From an uncultured Flavobacterium sp. (GTDB taxonomy: Bacteria > Bacteroidota > Bacteroidia > Flavobacteriales > Flavobacteriaceae): a stretch of DNA of 31,031 nt. The translations under genes and the position numbers were made by a program. The notes under the pieces are model-generated. The model worked only from the letters and a program-made list of their open reading frames with translations. It had not been told where the DNA came from and made no database searches. Numbering within the stretch: the first letter of the stretch is position 1; each line of letters begins with the position of its first letter. Of this stretch, positions 14,494 to 23,517 are shown one piece after another. The DNA is taken from positions 1 through 31,031 of the forward strand of contig CAMLFV010000006.1 of NCBI GenBank assembly GCA_946479395.1, read 5' to 3'.

Positions 14494-15525
14494 ATGAAGC
14501 ATATTTTAGTAATACGATTATCGGCAATGGGCGATGTTGCTATGACGGTTCCTGTTATACGATCGTTGATCCAGCAGCATAACGATGTAAAAGTTACGGT
14601 GGTTTCTCGACCTTTTTTCAAACCTTTTTTTGATGATATTGATCGGGTTGATTTTTTTGGAGTTGATTTAGAAAACCGTCATAAAAGATTTTTTGGAATT
14701 TACAGATTGTACAAGGATCTAAAAAAACTAAAAATTGATTTTGTTGCCGATTTTCATAATGTATTGCGATCTAAAATACTCCGTACCTTTTTTAAATCAA
14801 ACGGAACAAAAACAGCATTTACTGATAAAGGCAGAAAAGAAAAAAAGGAATTAACCAAATTAGAAAAAAAAGAATTAAAACCAATAAAACCAATAGTTGA
14901 GCGACATGTTGACACCTTGGCACAATTAGGTTTTAAGGTTGATCTATCAAAAATTGCTTTCCCGGAAAAAACGGTTTTGTCTGATGAAATTCTGGTTGTT
15001 ACTGCCGAAAAATCAAACAATAAATGGATTGGAATTGCCCCGTTTGCACAATATCAAACAAAAGTGTATCCAACCGATTTAATGCAAAAGGTTATTTTAG
15101 ATCTTTCCAAAAATCAAAATCATAAAATTTTCTTGTTTGGTGGAAAAAATGAATTAATTTCGTTAAAAAACCTCCAACAAAATCTTGAAAATGTTATATT
15201 AGTTGCCAATAAACTTACTTTTAAAGAAGAAATACAGTTTATTCCGCATTTAGATGTAATGCTTTCAATGGATTCAGGCAACGCGCATATCGCAGCAATG
15301 TACGGCATAAAAGTTGTTACGTTGTGGGGAAACACGCATCCGTTTGCAGGTTTTGTACCGTTTAACCAACCGTTAGAAAACTGTTTGATTCCCAATTTAG
15401 AGAATTATCCGTTTTTGCCTACATCGATTTACGGAAACAAAATAGTAACAGGCTACCAAGATGTTATGCAAAGTATAACGCCCGAAGAAGTTGTTGCAAA
15501 AATTAGTACGAATTTATACGAATGA
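14494..15525 (+). CDS. Glycosyltransferase family 9 (heptosyltransferase-like)
   Basis: GT9 enzymes add sugars, classically heptose from ADP-heptose, to the LPS core at the inner face of the inner membrane. The 343-residue protein has the N-terminal RLSAMGDVAMTVPVI (8-22), corresponding to the R-[LF]-x-x-[ML]-GD motif, and the C-terminal donor-site block MDSGNAHIAAMYGIKVVTLW (259-278) followed by GNTHP. A basic stretch (112-131, KGRKEKKELTKLEKKELKPI) may contact membrane or acceptor. Sugar and acceptor cannot be read from sequence. It follows the small membrane gene by 1 nt and overlaps the M20 gene by 4 nt (ATGA). Confidence 0.9.
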   Translation: MKHILVIRLSAMGDVAMTVPVIRSLIQQHNDVKVTVVSRPFFKPFFDDIDRVDFFGVDLENRHKRFFGIYRLYKDLKKLKIDFVADFHNVLRSKILRTFFKSNGTKTAFTDKGRKEKKELTKLEKKELKPIKPIVERHVDTLAQLGFKVDLSKIAFPEKTVLSDEILVVTAEKSNNKWIGIAPFAQYQTKVYPTDLMQKVILDLSKNQNHKIFLFGGKNELISLKNLQQNLENVILVANKLTFKEEIQFIPHLDVMLSMDSGNAHIAAMYGIKVVTLWGNTHPFAGFVPFNQPLENCLIPNLENYPFLPTSIYGNKIVTGYQDVMQSITPEEVVAKISTNLYE

Positions 15526-16580
15526 AAGATTTAATAGAAAAAAGCATTGGGCTGCTAAAAGATTTAATTAAAACACCGTCGTTTAGTAAAGAAGAAGATA
15601 TTACAGCCGAAATTATTGATACTTACATAAAGAGTTTTGGCGTAGCAACATACCGCGAATTAAACAATGTTTGGGCTTTTAACAAGTATTACGATCCGTT
15701 AAAACCAACTATTTTATTAAACTCGCACCACGATACGGTTCGCCCGAATATTGATTATTCACGTGATCCTTTTTTAGCGGAGATAATTGATGGAAAATTA
15801 TATGGATTAGGATCTAACGATGCCGGCGGATGCTTGGTTTCGTTGATTTCTACCTTTCTGCATTATTACAATCAGCCGAATTTAAAATACAATTTAGTGA
15901 TTGCTGCAACTGCCGAAGAAGAAATTTTAGGCTTGCATGGTTTAGAGTTTGTTGTACCAAAATTGGGTGCGTTAGATTTTGCAATAGTGGGAGAACCAAC
16001 ACAAATGCATTTGGCGGTTGCCGAAAAAGGTTTAATGGTTTTAGAATGCAAAGCTTCTGGAAAATCGGGACACGCAGCACGCAACGAAGGTGAAAATGCC
16101 ATTTACAACGCTATTGAAGATATTTTGTGGTTTAAAACATTTGAATTCCCTAAACAATCTGAAACGTTCGGGCCGATAAAAATGTCGGTTACCATGATAA
16201 ATGCCGGAACACAGCACAACGTAGTACCATCGGGCTGTGATTTTGTGGTTGATGTTCGTATTACCGATGCGTACACCAACGAAGAGGTTTTAGATATTAT
16301 AAAGGCACATACCAAATGCGAAATTAAACCGAGATCTACCCGTTTACGTCCGTCGTTTATTTCGTTAGATCACCCAATTGTAAAAGCCGGAATAAATTTA
16401 GGCAGAACAACATACGGCTCGCCAACTACAAGTGACCAGGCAGTATTAAAAATTCCATCGTTAAAATTAGGACCTGGAAATTCGGCACGTTCACACACCG
16501 CCGACGAGTTTGTGTATGTTAACGAAATTGAAGAAGGTGTTGAACTGTATATTAAGATATTAGATCAGTTGGTATTATAA
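15522..16580 (+). CDS. M20 family deacylase, ArgE/DapE-like
   Basis: This 352-residue cytosolic metallo-hydrolase has the two-zinc site of the M20 family: SHHD (68-71, His-69), SNDAGG (98-103, Asp-100), TAEEE (130-134), GEPT (157-160, Glu-158) and SHTADEF (324-330, His-325). The dimerisation-domain segment is GKSGHAARNEGENAI (180-194). Relatives in Bacteroidota serve as the deacylase (ArgE-type) of the acylated arginine pathway, acting on acyl-ornithine or acyl-citrulline, so that is the best guess. No other arg gene lies near. It is the last gene of the 13501-16580 run and may merely be co-transcribed. Confidence 0.85.
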   Translation: MKDLIEKSIGLLKDLIKTPSFSKEEDITAEIIDTYIKSFGVATYRELNNVWAFNKYYDPLKPTILLNSHHDTVRPNIDYSRDPFLAEIIDGKLYGLGSNDAGGCLVSLISTFLHYYNQPNLKYNLVIAATAEEEILGLHGLEFVVPKLGALDFAIVGEPTQMHLAVAEKGLMVLECKASGKSGHAARNEGENAIYNAIEDILWFKTFEFPKQSETFGPIKMSVTMINAGTQHNVVPSGCDFVVDVRITDAYTNEEVLDIIKAHTKCEIKPRSTRLRPSFISLDHPIVKAGINLGRTTYGSPTTSDQAVLKIPSLKLGPGNSARSHTADEFVYVNEIEEGVELYIKILDQLVL

Positions 16581-16619
16581 AAATATTGGAGATTTTATCA
16601 CTAAAAATCCCCAATATTT
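16581..16619. terminator. Bidirectional hairpin between convergent genes
   Basis: AAATATTGG (16581-16589) pairs with CCAATATTT (16611-16619), with GATTTT/AAAATC inside. The stop codon of the minus-strand gene (16601-16603) lies within the hairpin, and its last codons form the right arm. Confidence 0.6.
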
Positions 16620-17017
16620 GCTTTTATCGGAATCACTATAAATTGTTTTTTATATTCATTGTCTTTTGTACCAACATTCCAACGGGTTGATGCAATTACA
16701 CGCACGGCTTCTTTATAAAAACTGTTTTCTGCCGAAATTTCTTTGGACGAAAATTCAAAAGCTTTACCGTCTTCACTTACTGCAAACACTACATAAAACA
16801 CAAAATAAGGTTTCTTTTTTGCTGTTTTAGGTATGTCTTCTTTTTTTACGTTGTTGTAATTAAAATTATTGTTGATGTAATAGTATAAATCTTCGGTGTT
16901 TCCGCCGGCATAATTGGCATCTTTAACAACCGGTTTGATAGGAAAAACCAATGTATCCTGAGCAAATGCCGATAAATTACTAAAAACTAAAAATAATAAA
17001 ATGCTTAAATTTCTCAT
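16601..17017 (-). CDS. Exported protein with TonB-C-like domain
   Basis: The 138-residue protein has a signal peptide, MRNLSILLFLVFSNLSAFAQ, cut after Ala-19 or Gln-20. The mature part reads like a TonB C-terminal domain: a leading helix (TEDLYYYINNNFNYN, 42-56), then FVFYVVFAVSEDGKAFEFS (71-89), an AVRVIASTRWNVGTKDN helix (103-119, matching the usual 'A..v...p.W.PG..nG' pattern) and a final strand (QFIVIPIKANI). As a stand-alone periplasmic domain it lacks a membrane anchor, so an energy-coupling role is doubtful. Its ATG overlaps the mfd stop (ATGA). Confidence 0.65.
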   Translation of the reverse strand: MRNLSILLFLVFSNLSAFAQDTLVFPIKPVVKDANYAGGNTEDLYYYINNNFNYNNVKKEDIPKTAKKKPYFVFYVVFAVSEDGKAFEFSSKEISAENSFYKEAVRVIASTRWNVGTKDNEYKKQFIVIPIKANIGDF

Positions 17018-20000
17018 AACTGCTGTAGTTTTTGAAGATTCTCTAATGCTTTGCTGATTGATTTTATATGATCGAACGTTAACAGCAATCGTAAGCCGTT
17101 TTTGGTCTGTTTTTCTTTTAACGTTGCCAGTTTTGGATACAGCTGAATAAACTGTAATACTTTGCGGAATTGTGCCGATTGATAATACATTGATTGCTGG
17201 TCGCTTACAAAATAACCAATCATTTTGCTTTGTTTTAGCACTAATTTTTCAATTCCGGCTTTTGATGCAATCCATTTTATACGAACCGAATCTAACAAGT
17301 TTACTACTTGTCTTGGCAATGCACCAAAACGGTCGATCAATTTGTTTTGAAAAGCGATTAATTCGTCTTCGGTTTTCAAAGTCGCCAATTCGTTATACAG
17401 CGTTAATCGTTCGGAAACATTGTTGATGTATTCATCAGGAAACAAAATCTCGAAATCAGATTCTATCACAATATCTTTTACATATTCTTTGGTATCGATA
17501 TTCTGTTCTTCTTCGTATAAATCTTTAAACTCGTTTTCTTTCAGCTCATCAATAGCTTCATTCATGATTTTCTGATACGTTTCAAAACCAATTTCATTAA
17601 TAAAACCACTTTGTTCGCCACCTAAAATATCGCCTGCACCTCTAATTTCCAAATCTTTCATGGCGATATTAAATCCGCTGCCTAAATCGCTGAACTGTTC
17701 CAATGCCGAAATACGTTTACGCGCTTCTTCGGTCATTACGCTGTAAGGCGGCGTAATAAAATAACAAAATGCCTTTTTGTTGCTTCGACCAACGCGACCG
17801 CGCATCTGATGTAAATCGCTCAAACCAAAATTGTTGGCATTGTTAATAAAGATCGTATTTGCGTTAGGAACATCCAATCCACTTTCAATAATCGTCGTTG
17901 CCACCAAAACATCAAATTCGCCTTCCATGAACGATAAAAGCAAATCTTCCAATTTCTTCCCTTCCATTTGTCCGTGCCCAATTCCCACTTTTGCATGCGG
18001 AACCAAACGTTGGATCATTCCTGCAACTTCCTTAATATTTTCAATTCGGTTATTGATGAAATAAACCTGTCCGCCACGTTCAATTTCGTACGCAATAGCA
18101 TCGCGAATCACTTCTTCGTTAAAACCAACCACATTTGTTTCGATTGGATAACGGTTTGGCGGCGGCGTTGTAATTACCGATAAATCGCGGGCTGCCATTA
18201 ATGAAAACTGCAGTGTTCTCGGGATTGGCGTTGCGGTAAGCGTTAAGGTATCGATATTTTCACCAATGGTTTTTAGTTTGTCTTTTACGGCAACTCCGAA
18301 TTTTTGTTCTTCATCAATCACCAATAATCCCAAATCTTTAAAAACTACATTTTTATTGACTAACTGATGCGTTCCGATTAAAATATCGACCTTCCCTTCT
18401 GCCAATTCTTTCAGAGTTTCGGCTTTCTGTTTAGCAGTTTTAAATCGATTTAAATACGCAACCTTCACCGGCATATCCTTTAAACGCTCTGTAAACGTTT
18501 TGTAATGCTGAAAAGCCAAAATGGTTGTTGGTACCAAAACTGCGACCTGCTTACCGTTATCGACCATTTTAAAGGCTGCACGAATGGCAACTTCGGTTTT
18601 ACCAAAGCCCACATCTCCACAAACCAAACGATCCATTGGGCGGTCGTTTTCCATATCAGCCTTTACTTCAATGGTAGATTTTAACTGATCGGGCGTATCT
18701 TCGTAAATGAACGAACTTTCTAATTCTGCCTGCAAATAACTGTCGGGCGCACACGCAAATCCTTTTTCTAATCGACGTTTTGCGTACAGTTTTATAAGGT
18801 TGAACGCAATGTGTTTTACACGCGCTTTAGTTTTTTGTTTTAAAGCTTTCCAAGCGCCCGAACCAATTTTATAAATCTTTGGTGGCGCACCTTCTTTGCC
18901 GTTGTATTTTGATATTTTATGTAGCGAGTGTATCGAAACGTACACAATATCGTTATCGGCATAAACAAGCTTAATAGCTTCCTGCTTTTTGCCTTCTACG
19001 TCAATTTTCTGTAAACCGCCAAACTTTCCAATTCCGTGATCAATATGCGTTACGTAATCGCCAACCGAGAGCGTGGTAAGCTCTTTCAGCGTAATGGTTT
19101 GTTTTTTGGTGTAGCCGTTTTTTATGCTGAATTTATGGTACCGTTCAAAAATCTGATGATCGGTATAACAAACAATCTGGTTTTCTTTGTCAATAAAACC
19201 TTGAAACAAAGGCATTACAACGGTTTTATACTGCTGAATACTTTTATTTTGATCTTTTAAACTTGAGAAAATTTCTTCGAAACGTTTGCTTTGCGATTCG
19301 CTTGAACAATACAGATAATTGGTGTATCCGTTTTCGGTATTCTGGTTCAGATTTTCAATCAATAAATCGAACTGTTTATTGAACGACGGTTGCGGATTGA
19401 AATGAAAATCGACCGAAAAATTAGGTGTAAAAAAGTTTTGCTGCGCTAATTCAACCACCGTAAAATCATCGGCTTTTTGAAGGAATTCAGCCGAAGGCAA
19501 AAACATTTGATCTGGTGCCAAATGCTGAACATCTTTACTTAATTTATCGAAAGCTTCGGTTGCTTTCTGAAACATTTTGGTAAGTTGTTCCTTTATTAAA
19601 ACGGTGTTTTGTATGAACAAAACAGTATTTGGACTGATATAGTTTAGGAAGCTTTCGCGGTTTTCCTGCAAAAATTTATTTTCTACATTAGGGATAATCG
19701 TGATTTTTTTATTGGTTTCGATCGAAAGTTGCGTTTCCACATCAAAAGCACGGATGCTGTCGATTTCATTTCCAAAAAATTCAATTCGATACGGATTTTC
19801 ATTCGAAAAAGAAAATACATCTATAATTCCACCACGAACAGAAAATTCGCCAGGTTCCGAAACAAAATCTACTCGCTTAAAATTGTATTCAAACAACACC
19901 TCGTTCACAAAATCGATCGTCATTTTATCGTTAACGGCAATTTTCAAGGTGTTTCTATCCAACTGTTTACGCGTAACCACTTTTTCAAACAACGCATCGG

Positions 20001-20364
20001 CGTACGAAACAATTACAACTGGTTTTTTACGCGCATTTAATCGGTTTAAAACTTCAGCACGTAACAAAACATTGGCATTATCCGTTTCTTCGATTTGATA
20101 AGGTCTGCGGTACGATCCAGGATAAAACAGCACATAATCTTTCGAGATCAGATTTTCGAGATCATTCAAATAATAAGCAGCTTCTTCTTTATCGTTAAAA
20201 ATCAACAAAAAATGCTGATCGGACTCTTTAAACAATGCCTGAATTTGAAACGACAATGCCGAGCCTATAAATCCTTTTGCATGAATTTTATTGCCTAATT
20301 TGTTAAGCTGCTGTTGTAATTGCTGCGTTTTGGTTGCTTGTTCAAATACTTTTTTAATACTCAT
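17014..20364 (-). CDS. mfd: Transcription-repair coupling factor
   Basis: Mfd displaces RNA polymerase stalled at DNA damage and brings in UvrA. The 1116-residue protein has the usual order: a UvrB-like N-terminus (to about 250, with EPGEFSVRGGIIDVFSF at 170-186) without a working Walker A; the CarD-like RNAP-interaction domain near 434-500 (VGDYVTHIDHGIGKFGGL); and the RecG-like motor with Walker A GDVGFGKTEVAIRAAF (583-598), VPTTILAFQHY (611-621), DEEQ (684-687), TATPIPRTL and the TRG-type RGRVGRSNKKAFCYF. The C-terminal TRCF domain follows. Length is near that of E. coli (1148). It starts on the last base of the upstream lipoprotein stop (TAATG) and is followed by the TonB-C-like gene in a 4-nt overlap. 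Confidence 0.96.
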   Translation of the reverse strand: MSIKKVFEQATKTQQLQQQLNKLGNKIHAKGFIGSALSFQIQALFKESDQHFLLIFNDKEEAAYYLNDLENLISKDYVLFYPGSYRRPYQIEETDNANVLLRAEVLNRLNARKKPVVIVSYADALFEKVVTRKQLDRNTLKIAVNDKMTIDFVNEVLFEYNFKRVDFVSEPGEFSVRGGIIDVFSFSNENPYRIEFFGNEIDSIRAFDVETQLSIETNKKITIIPNVENKFLQENRESFLNYISPNTVLFIQNTVLIKEQLTKMFQKATEAFDKLSKDVQHLAPDQMFLPSAEFLQKADDFTVVELAQQNFFTPNFSVDFHFNPQPSFNKQFDLLIENLNQNTENGYTNYLYCSSESQSKRFEEIFSSLKDQNKSIQQYKTVVMPLFQGFIDKENQIVCYTDHQIFERYHKFSIKNGYTKKQTITLKELTTLSVGDYVTHIDHGIGKFGGLQKIDVEGKKQEAIKLVYADNDIVYVSIHSLHKISKYNGKEGAPPKIYKIGSGAWKALKQKTKARVKHIAFNLIKLYAKRRLEKGFACAPDSYLQAELESSFIYEDTPDQLKSTIEVKADMENDRPMDRLVCGDVGFGKTEVAIRAAFKMVDNGKQVAVLVPTTILAFQHYKTFTERLKDMPVKVAYLNRFKTAKQKAETLKELAEGKVDILIGTHQLVNKNVVFKDLGLLVIDEEQKFGVAVKDKLKTIGENIDTLTLTATPIPRTLQFSLMAARDLSVITTPPPNRYPIETNVVGFNEEVIRDAIAYEIERGGQVYFINNRIENIKEVAGMIQRLVPHAKVGIGHGQMEGKKLEDLLLSFMEGEFDVLVATTIIESGLDVPNANTIFINNANNFGLSDLHQMRGRVGRSNKKAFCYFITPPYSVMTEEARKRISALEQFSDLGSGFNIAMKDLEIRGAGDILGGEQSGFINEIGFETYQKIMNEAIDELKENEFKDLYEEEQNIDTKEYVKDIVIESDFEILFPDEYINNVSERLTLYNELATLKTEDELIAFQNKLIDRFGALPRQVVNLLDSVRIKWIASKAGIEKLVLKQSKMIGYFVSDQQSMYYQSAQFRKVLQFIQLYPKLATLKEKQTKNGLRLLLTFDHIKSISKALENLQKLQQL

Positions 20365-20942
20365 TATTCTGTAGGTAAGGCATTTAAAGTGGCACGTTTA
20401 ATAGTATCCATCGGTTGAATTAGTTGATCTTCGCCAACTTCTTTCGGTATTTTTGATTTTATTTCGAACTCGTTAAACTGATTAATAATTGAATTGGTGC
20501 TTTTTTGAATATTTAAAAGCAACGTATTTATTTCCTTAACATTCAACGGTTCTAATTCTAACTGCATGTTCAGGTTTTGAATATGGGTTTCTAACAACGA
20601 AAAACGCGCTTTGGTTTCGGGTCTGTTGTACATTTCGGGAATATCGGTTTTTAAAACTGCCGATCTTTCAACCAAAGCATTCGATTTATGAATTAAGTTC
20701 CGAAGTCCTGCATTAGGTGTGATCGTTAATTCATTTACAAAATTTCGCCAATTTTCCCAGTTGTTTAATTTGGAACTAATTGCCGGATTTGAAATGCTTA
20801 CGGTAAACTTCCATTTTTCGTGAATGTTCTTAACCATAGAATCTTGCGAAATTTTTGTGGTTGCATTCGGTGTGATTACTACCTCTTTTTTACAACTAAT
20901 TGTAGCTGTTGCAAGCAGTATTAAAACAAATATATATTTCAT
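20364..20942 (-). CDS. Lipoprotein of unknown function, upstream of mfd
   Basis: From the ATG at 20942 the product has 192 residues, starting MKYIFVLILLATATISC with the lipid-modified Cys-17. The mature protein is polar and mostly helical (about 90-165, MQLELEPLNVKEINTLLLNI and nearby). A longer frame opens at 21008, but the -7 box TAATTTTG (20973-20966) lies between the two starts and the lipobox fits only the shorter form. No domain recognised. It is translationally coupled to mfd (TAATG), an odd partner for a repair factor. Confidence 0.75.
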   Translation of the reverse strand: MKYIFVLILLATATISCKKEVVITPNATTKISQDSMVKNIHEKWKFTVSISNPAISSKLNNWENWRNFVNELTITPNAGLRNLIHKSNALVERSAVLKTDIPEMYNRPETKARFSLLETHIQNLNMQLELEPLNVKEINTLLLNIQKSTNSIINQFNEFEIKSKIPKEVGEDQLIQPMDTIKRATLNALPTE

Positions 20943-20965
20943 AAAAAGTTGTCTAAAACAAACCA

Positions 20966-20973
20966 CAAAATTA
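20966..20973 (-). promoter_or_regulatory. -7 box of the lipoprotein-mfd unit
   Basis: TAATTTTG on the minus strand, 23 nt before the ATG at 20942. It rules out the upstream start at 21008. Confidence 0.55.
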
Positions 20974-21067
20974 CTAATATTGACGGTATGAAATAGTCTA
21001 AACAACAAATATTAAGATGCTTTTGAGGAATTTTTGCAAAAGATTTAAAAAAAATAGTTACAAAAGC

Positions 21068-21075
21068 TATCTTTG
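21068..21075 (+). promoter_or_regulatory. -7 box of the threonine-dehydrogenase-like gene
   Basis: TATCTTTG fits the consensus and lies 18 nt before the ATG at 21094, giving a leader of about 12 nt. Confidence 0.6.
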
Positions 21076-21093
21076 TAAAAGAAATTAAACAAC

Positions 21094-22038
21094 ATGAACG
21101 ATACCAAAATATTAATTATTGGAGCTTGCGGACAGATAGGCTCTGAACTTACCTTAAAATTACGCGAATTATACGGAACGGACAACGTTATAGCATCAGA
21201 CATTAGAAAAGGCGAACAAGATGTTTTTAAAACAGGACCTTTTGAAATTGTAGATGCCATGAATTATGGGCAAGTTGAAGCCTTGGTTGACAAATACAAA
21301 ATTGACGAGGTTTACTTAATGGCTGCTTTACTTTCTGCCACTGCAGAGAAAAATCCGGCCTTTGCATGGGATTTGAATATGAATTCGCTTTTCCACGTAC
21401 TAAATTTAGCGAAAGAAGGTAAAATTAAAAAGATATTTTGGCCATCGAGCATCGCGGTTTTTGGACCAACAACTCCAAAACATGATACACCGCAATATAC
21501 TGTAATGGAACCATCTACCGTTTACGGAATTTCTAAACAAGCTGGTGAGCGCTGGTGCGAATACTACTTTAATAAATATGGAGTTGATGTAAGATCGATC
21601 CGTTATCCGGGATTAATTTCTTGGAAAACGCCTCCGGGGGGTGGCACAACCGATTATGCGGTTGATATTTATTATAAAGCAGTTGCCGACAATAAATATA
21701 CTTGTTTTTTATCTGAAAATACCGAATTACCAATGATGTATATGGATGATGCCATTCGTGCAACCGTTGGAATTATGCAGGCAGATAAAGAAAAAATGAA
21801 AATTCGTTCTTCGTACAACTTATCAGCAATGAGTTTTACACCTAAAGAAATTGCAGCAGTTATTGCAAAAGAAAAACCAGGTTTCGAGATTTCATACGAA
21901 CCAGATTTCCGTCAGGCTATTGCCGATTCTTGGCCAAGCAGCATTAATGATTCTGAAGCTCGCAAAGATTGGAATTGGCAACATAATTACGATTTAGAAA
22001 GCATGACAAAAGTTATGCTGGAAAATTTATCTAAATAA
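21094..22038 (+). CDS. L-threonine 3-dehydrogenase, extended SDR (epimerase-like) type
   Basis: The 314-residue protein is an extended short-chain dehydrogenase: GACGQIG (10-16) and Asp-36 for NAD, Ser-118/119 in WPSSIAVFG, and the catalytic YGISK (Tyr-144, Lys-148). The block IRYPGLISWKTPPGGGTTDY followed by AVDIYYKA is, in my memory, characteristic of SDR-type threonine dehydrogenases such as that of Flavobacterium frigidimaris. That enzyme oxidises L-threonine with NAD to 2-amino-3-ketobutyrate, which Kbl then splits to glycine and acetyl-CoA; no kbl is in the window. A nucleotide-sugar epimerase is the alternative reading, made less likely by that block. Monocistronic. Confidence 0.85.
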   Translation: MNDTKILIIGACGQIGSELTLKLRELYGTDNVIASDIRKGEQDVFKTGPFEIVDAMNYGQVEALVDKYKIDEVYLMAALLSATAEKNPAFAWDLNMNSLFHVLNLAKEGKIKKIFWPSSIAVFGPTTPKHDTPQYTVMEPSTVYGISKQAGERWCEYYFNKYGVDVRSIRYPGLISWKTPPGGGTTDYAVDIYYKAVADNKYTCFLSENTELPMMYMDDAIRATVGIMQADKEKMKIRSSYNLSAMSFTPKEIAAVIAKEKPGFEISYEPDFRQAIADSWPSSINDSEARKDWNWQHNYDLESMTKVMLENLSK

Positions 22039-22067
22039 TGATTATTTTTAAAAATTATTTTTTATCA

Positions 22068-22096
22068 TTGTAAATTATAAAAATTTATTACATTAG
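22068..22096 (+). promoter_or_regulatory. Promoter-like element before the lipoprotein gene
   Basis: TTG (22068-22070), an 18-nt spacer and TACATTAG (22089-22096), one base from TAnnTTTG. The 13-mer TTTATTACATTAG (22084-22096) recurs before the next gene. Confidence 0.45.
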
Positions 22097-22129
22097 CATA
22101 AAAAATACATAAACTATAAACATATAACT

Positions 22130-22543
22130 ATGAAAAAAGTATTTTCACTTTTATTAATAATATTACCATTAATGCTTTTAACAGTATCTTGCCACGAAGA
22201 GGAAGATCCTATTACTACAACATCTCCTTATGCTAAATATAAAGGGCCTTGGGTTGGAACTTACTCAGGAAGCGACTTAGGTGAAATGGAATTTACCGTT
22301 AATGCAGACGGAACAATAAAAGGAGAGGTTATATCTCAAGGTTTTAAAAATTTAGAATTAACTTTAAAAGGAAAAGTTAATATTCACGGCGAAGTTTCAA
22401 TGATTTTAATTAATACAAATGAAGATGACGTAGAAGAAGAAATAGGTGCTTTTATAGGATCGTTTTTTGAATCTAATGCATCAGGAACTTGGACAAATGA
22501 TTTAAACGGAGGAATTAAAGGAACTTGGATTGCAAATAAATAA
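22130..22543 (+). CDS. Small lipoprotein, lipocalin-like mature part
   Basis: Signal and lipobox: MKKVFSLLLIILPLMLLTVS then Cys-21. After a polar linker, the 137-residue protein has a GPWVGTYSGSDLGEMEFTV (39-57) strand pair and further strands ending in ASGTWTNDLNGGIKGTWIANK. The repeated G-x-W motifs suggest a small antiparallel barrel of lipocalin type, such as seen in Bacteroidota lipoproteins of unknown role. It is followed at once by a strong terminator and so stands alone. Confidence 0.7.
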   Translation: MKKVFSLLLIILPLMLLTVSCHEEEDPITTTSPYAKYKGPWVGTYSGSDLGEMEFTVNADGTIKGEVISQGFKNLELTLKGKVNIHGEVSMILINTNEDDVEEEIGAFIGSFFESNASGTWTNDLNGGIKGTWIANK

Positions 22544-22564
22544 AATAATATTTATAAATATTAT

Positions 22565-22592
22565 AAGGTCATCAAAATATTTTGATGACCTT
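22565..22592 (+). terminator. Terminator behind the lipoprotein gene
   Basis: A 28-nt perfect palindrome (AAGGTCATCAAAAT and its complement) followed by TTTGTTTG on the plus strand. Confidence 0.85.
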
Positions 22593-22626
22593 TTTGTTTG
22601 ACTAATTAAATAATAACATAACATTT

Positions 22627-22639
22627 TTTATTACATTAG
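22627..22639 (+). promoter_or_regulatory. Promoter-like 13-mer before the T9SS cargo gene
   Basis: TTTATTACATTAG, identical to 22084-22096, lies 27 nt before the ATG at 22667. The embedded TACATTAG resembles the -7 box. No TTG at -33. Confidence 0.4.
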
Positions 22640-22666
22640 TAATCAGGTAACTAATATAATATTTTT

Positions 22667-23479
22667 ATGAAAAAAATTACGCTAACATTAATTACTCTAG
22701 TTGGTTTAGCTTGTCATGCACAAGTACAACTTACAAATGAAAACTTTGATTCACTTCAAAATTATGCATTACCTAATGGGTGGAATGCTACATTTACTGA
22801 TAATTATATTGGAATAGACGATTACTATACTGCTTGTAGTGGCACGCAATATCTTTATGCTAATATTTACGAAAGTGAAATAACTGAAATTACAACATCT
22901 TTATATGTAAGCATCATACCTGGAATTGCAACAATTAGTTACAACTTAAAGATAATGGATTTTGATTTAGAAACACCTTTTGTAGGTGATTTTGGCACTG
23001 TTGAAATGTTGTACACATTAAATAACGGAAACACTTGGCATAGTGCATTAACCACTAATAGTACAAACTTTACACCATCAAACAATTGTCAGCTTTTATC
23101 GTACACCATTCCAACGGGTTCGATTTCCAGCTTAGATAATCTAAGAGTAAAGTTTAATTTTATCTACAATTCTGGTGATTGGGAAGTTATTATAGATGAT
23201 TTTAAAATTGATATTGATGACTCTGCAACAACACCAAATTTAAATTTATCTAATTTAAGCGTTTATCCAAACCCTGTTTCTGATGTGCTAAATGTTGATT
23301 ATAATGAAAACATATCTAATTTAACTGTTTATGATTTATCAGGAAGATCCGTTAAGTCGTTTACTACAAACAACAGTAATAATTCAATAGATGTATCCGA
23401 TTTAAAATCTGGAATATATATGTTGAGAATAGAAACTGAAAACAAAAAAGTTTCTACCGTGAAATTTATAAAGAAATAA
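22667..23479 (+). CDS. Secreted protein with type IX secretion sorting domain
   Basis: A Sec signal peptide (MKKITLTLITLVGLACHAQ) is followed by a beta-sandwich region (about 20-185). It resembles the jelly-roll, adhesin or choice-of-anchor domains of Bacteroidota, with NYALPNGWNATF (32-43) and WEVIIDDFKIDI (172-183). Residues 196-270 form a type A T9SS C-terminal domain: LSVYPNPVSDVLNVDY (197-212), LTVYDLSGRSVKSF (219-232), IDVSDLKSGIYMLRIETENK (241-260) and the final KVSTVKFIKK. The protein should cross the outer membrane through the Por/Gld machinery and be anchored or released. No catalytic residues are evident, so binding is more likely than catalysis. Confidence 0.88.
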   Translation: MKKITLTLITLVGLACHAQVQLTNENFDSLQNYALPNGWNATFTDNYIGIDDYYTACSGTQYLYANIYESEITEITTSLYVSIIPGIATISYNLKIMDFDLETPFVGDFGTVEMLYTLNNGNTWHSALTTNSTNFTPSNNCQLLSYTIPTGSISSLDNLRVKFNFIYNSGDWEVIIDDFKIDIDDSATTPNLNLSNLSVYPNPVSDVLNVDYNENISNLTVYDLSGRSVKSFTTNNSNNSIDVSDLKSGIYMLRIETENKKVSTVKFIKK

Positions 23480-23487
23480 CATCAAAC

Positions 23488-23517
23488 AAAATCCACTTTT
23501 AAAACGAAGTGGATTTT
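23488..23517. terminator. Bidirectional terminator between T9SS cargo gene and cvpA
   Basis: AAAATCCACTT pairs with AAGTGGATTTT around an 8-nt loop, with T-rich flanks on the plus strand. The last codons and stop (23499-23501) of the minus-strand cvpA gene lie inside the hairpin. Confidence 0.75.

Noticed and set aside
15830..16102. Several overlapping frames of 70-87 codons inside the M20 gene on both strands
   Set aside because: They are shadows of the coding sequence, with no promoter, no family-like sequence, and a certain gene in the same place.
20943..21008. Upstream start adding 22 residues to the lipoprotein before mfd
   Set aside because: A -7 box lies between the two starts, and the added part would bury the lipobox signal peptide.
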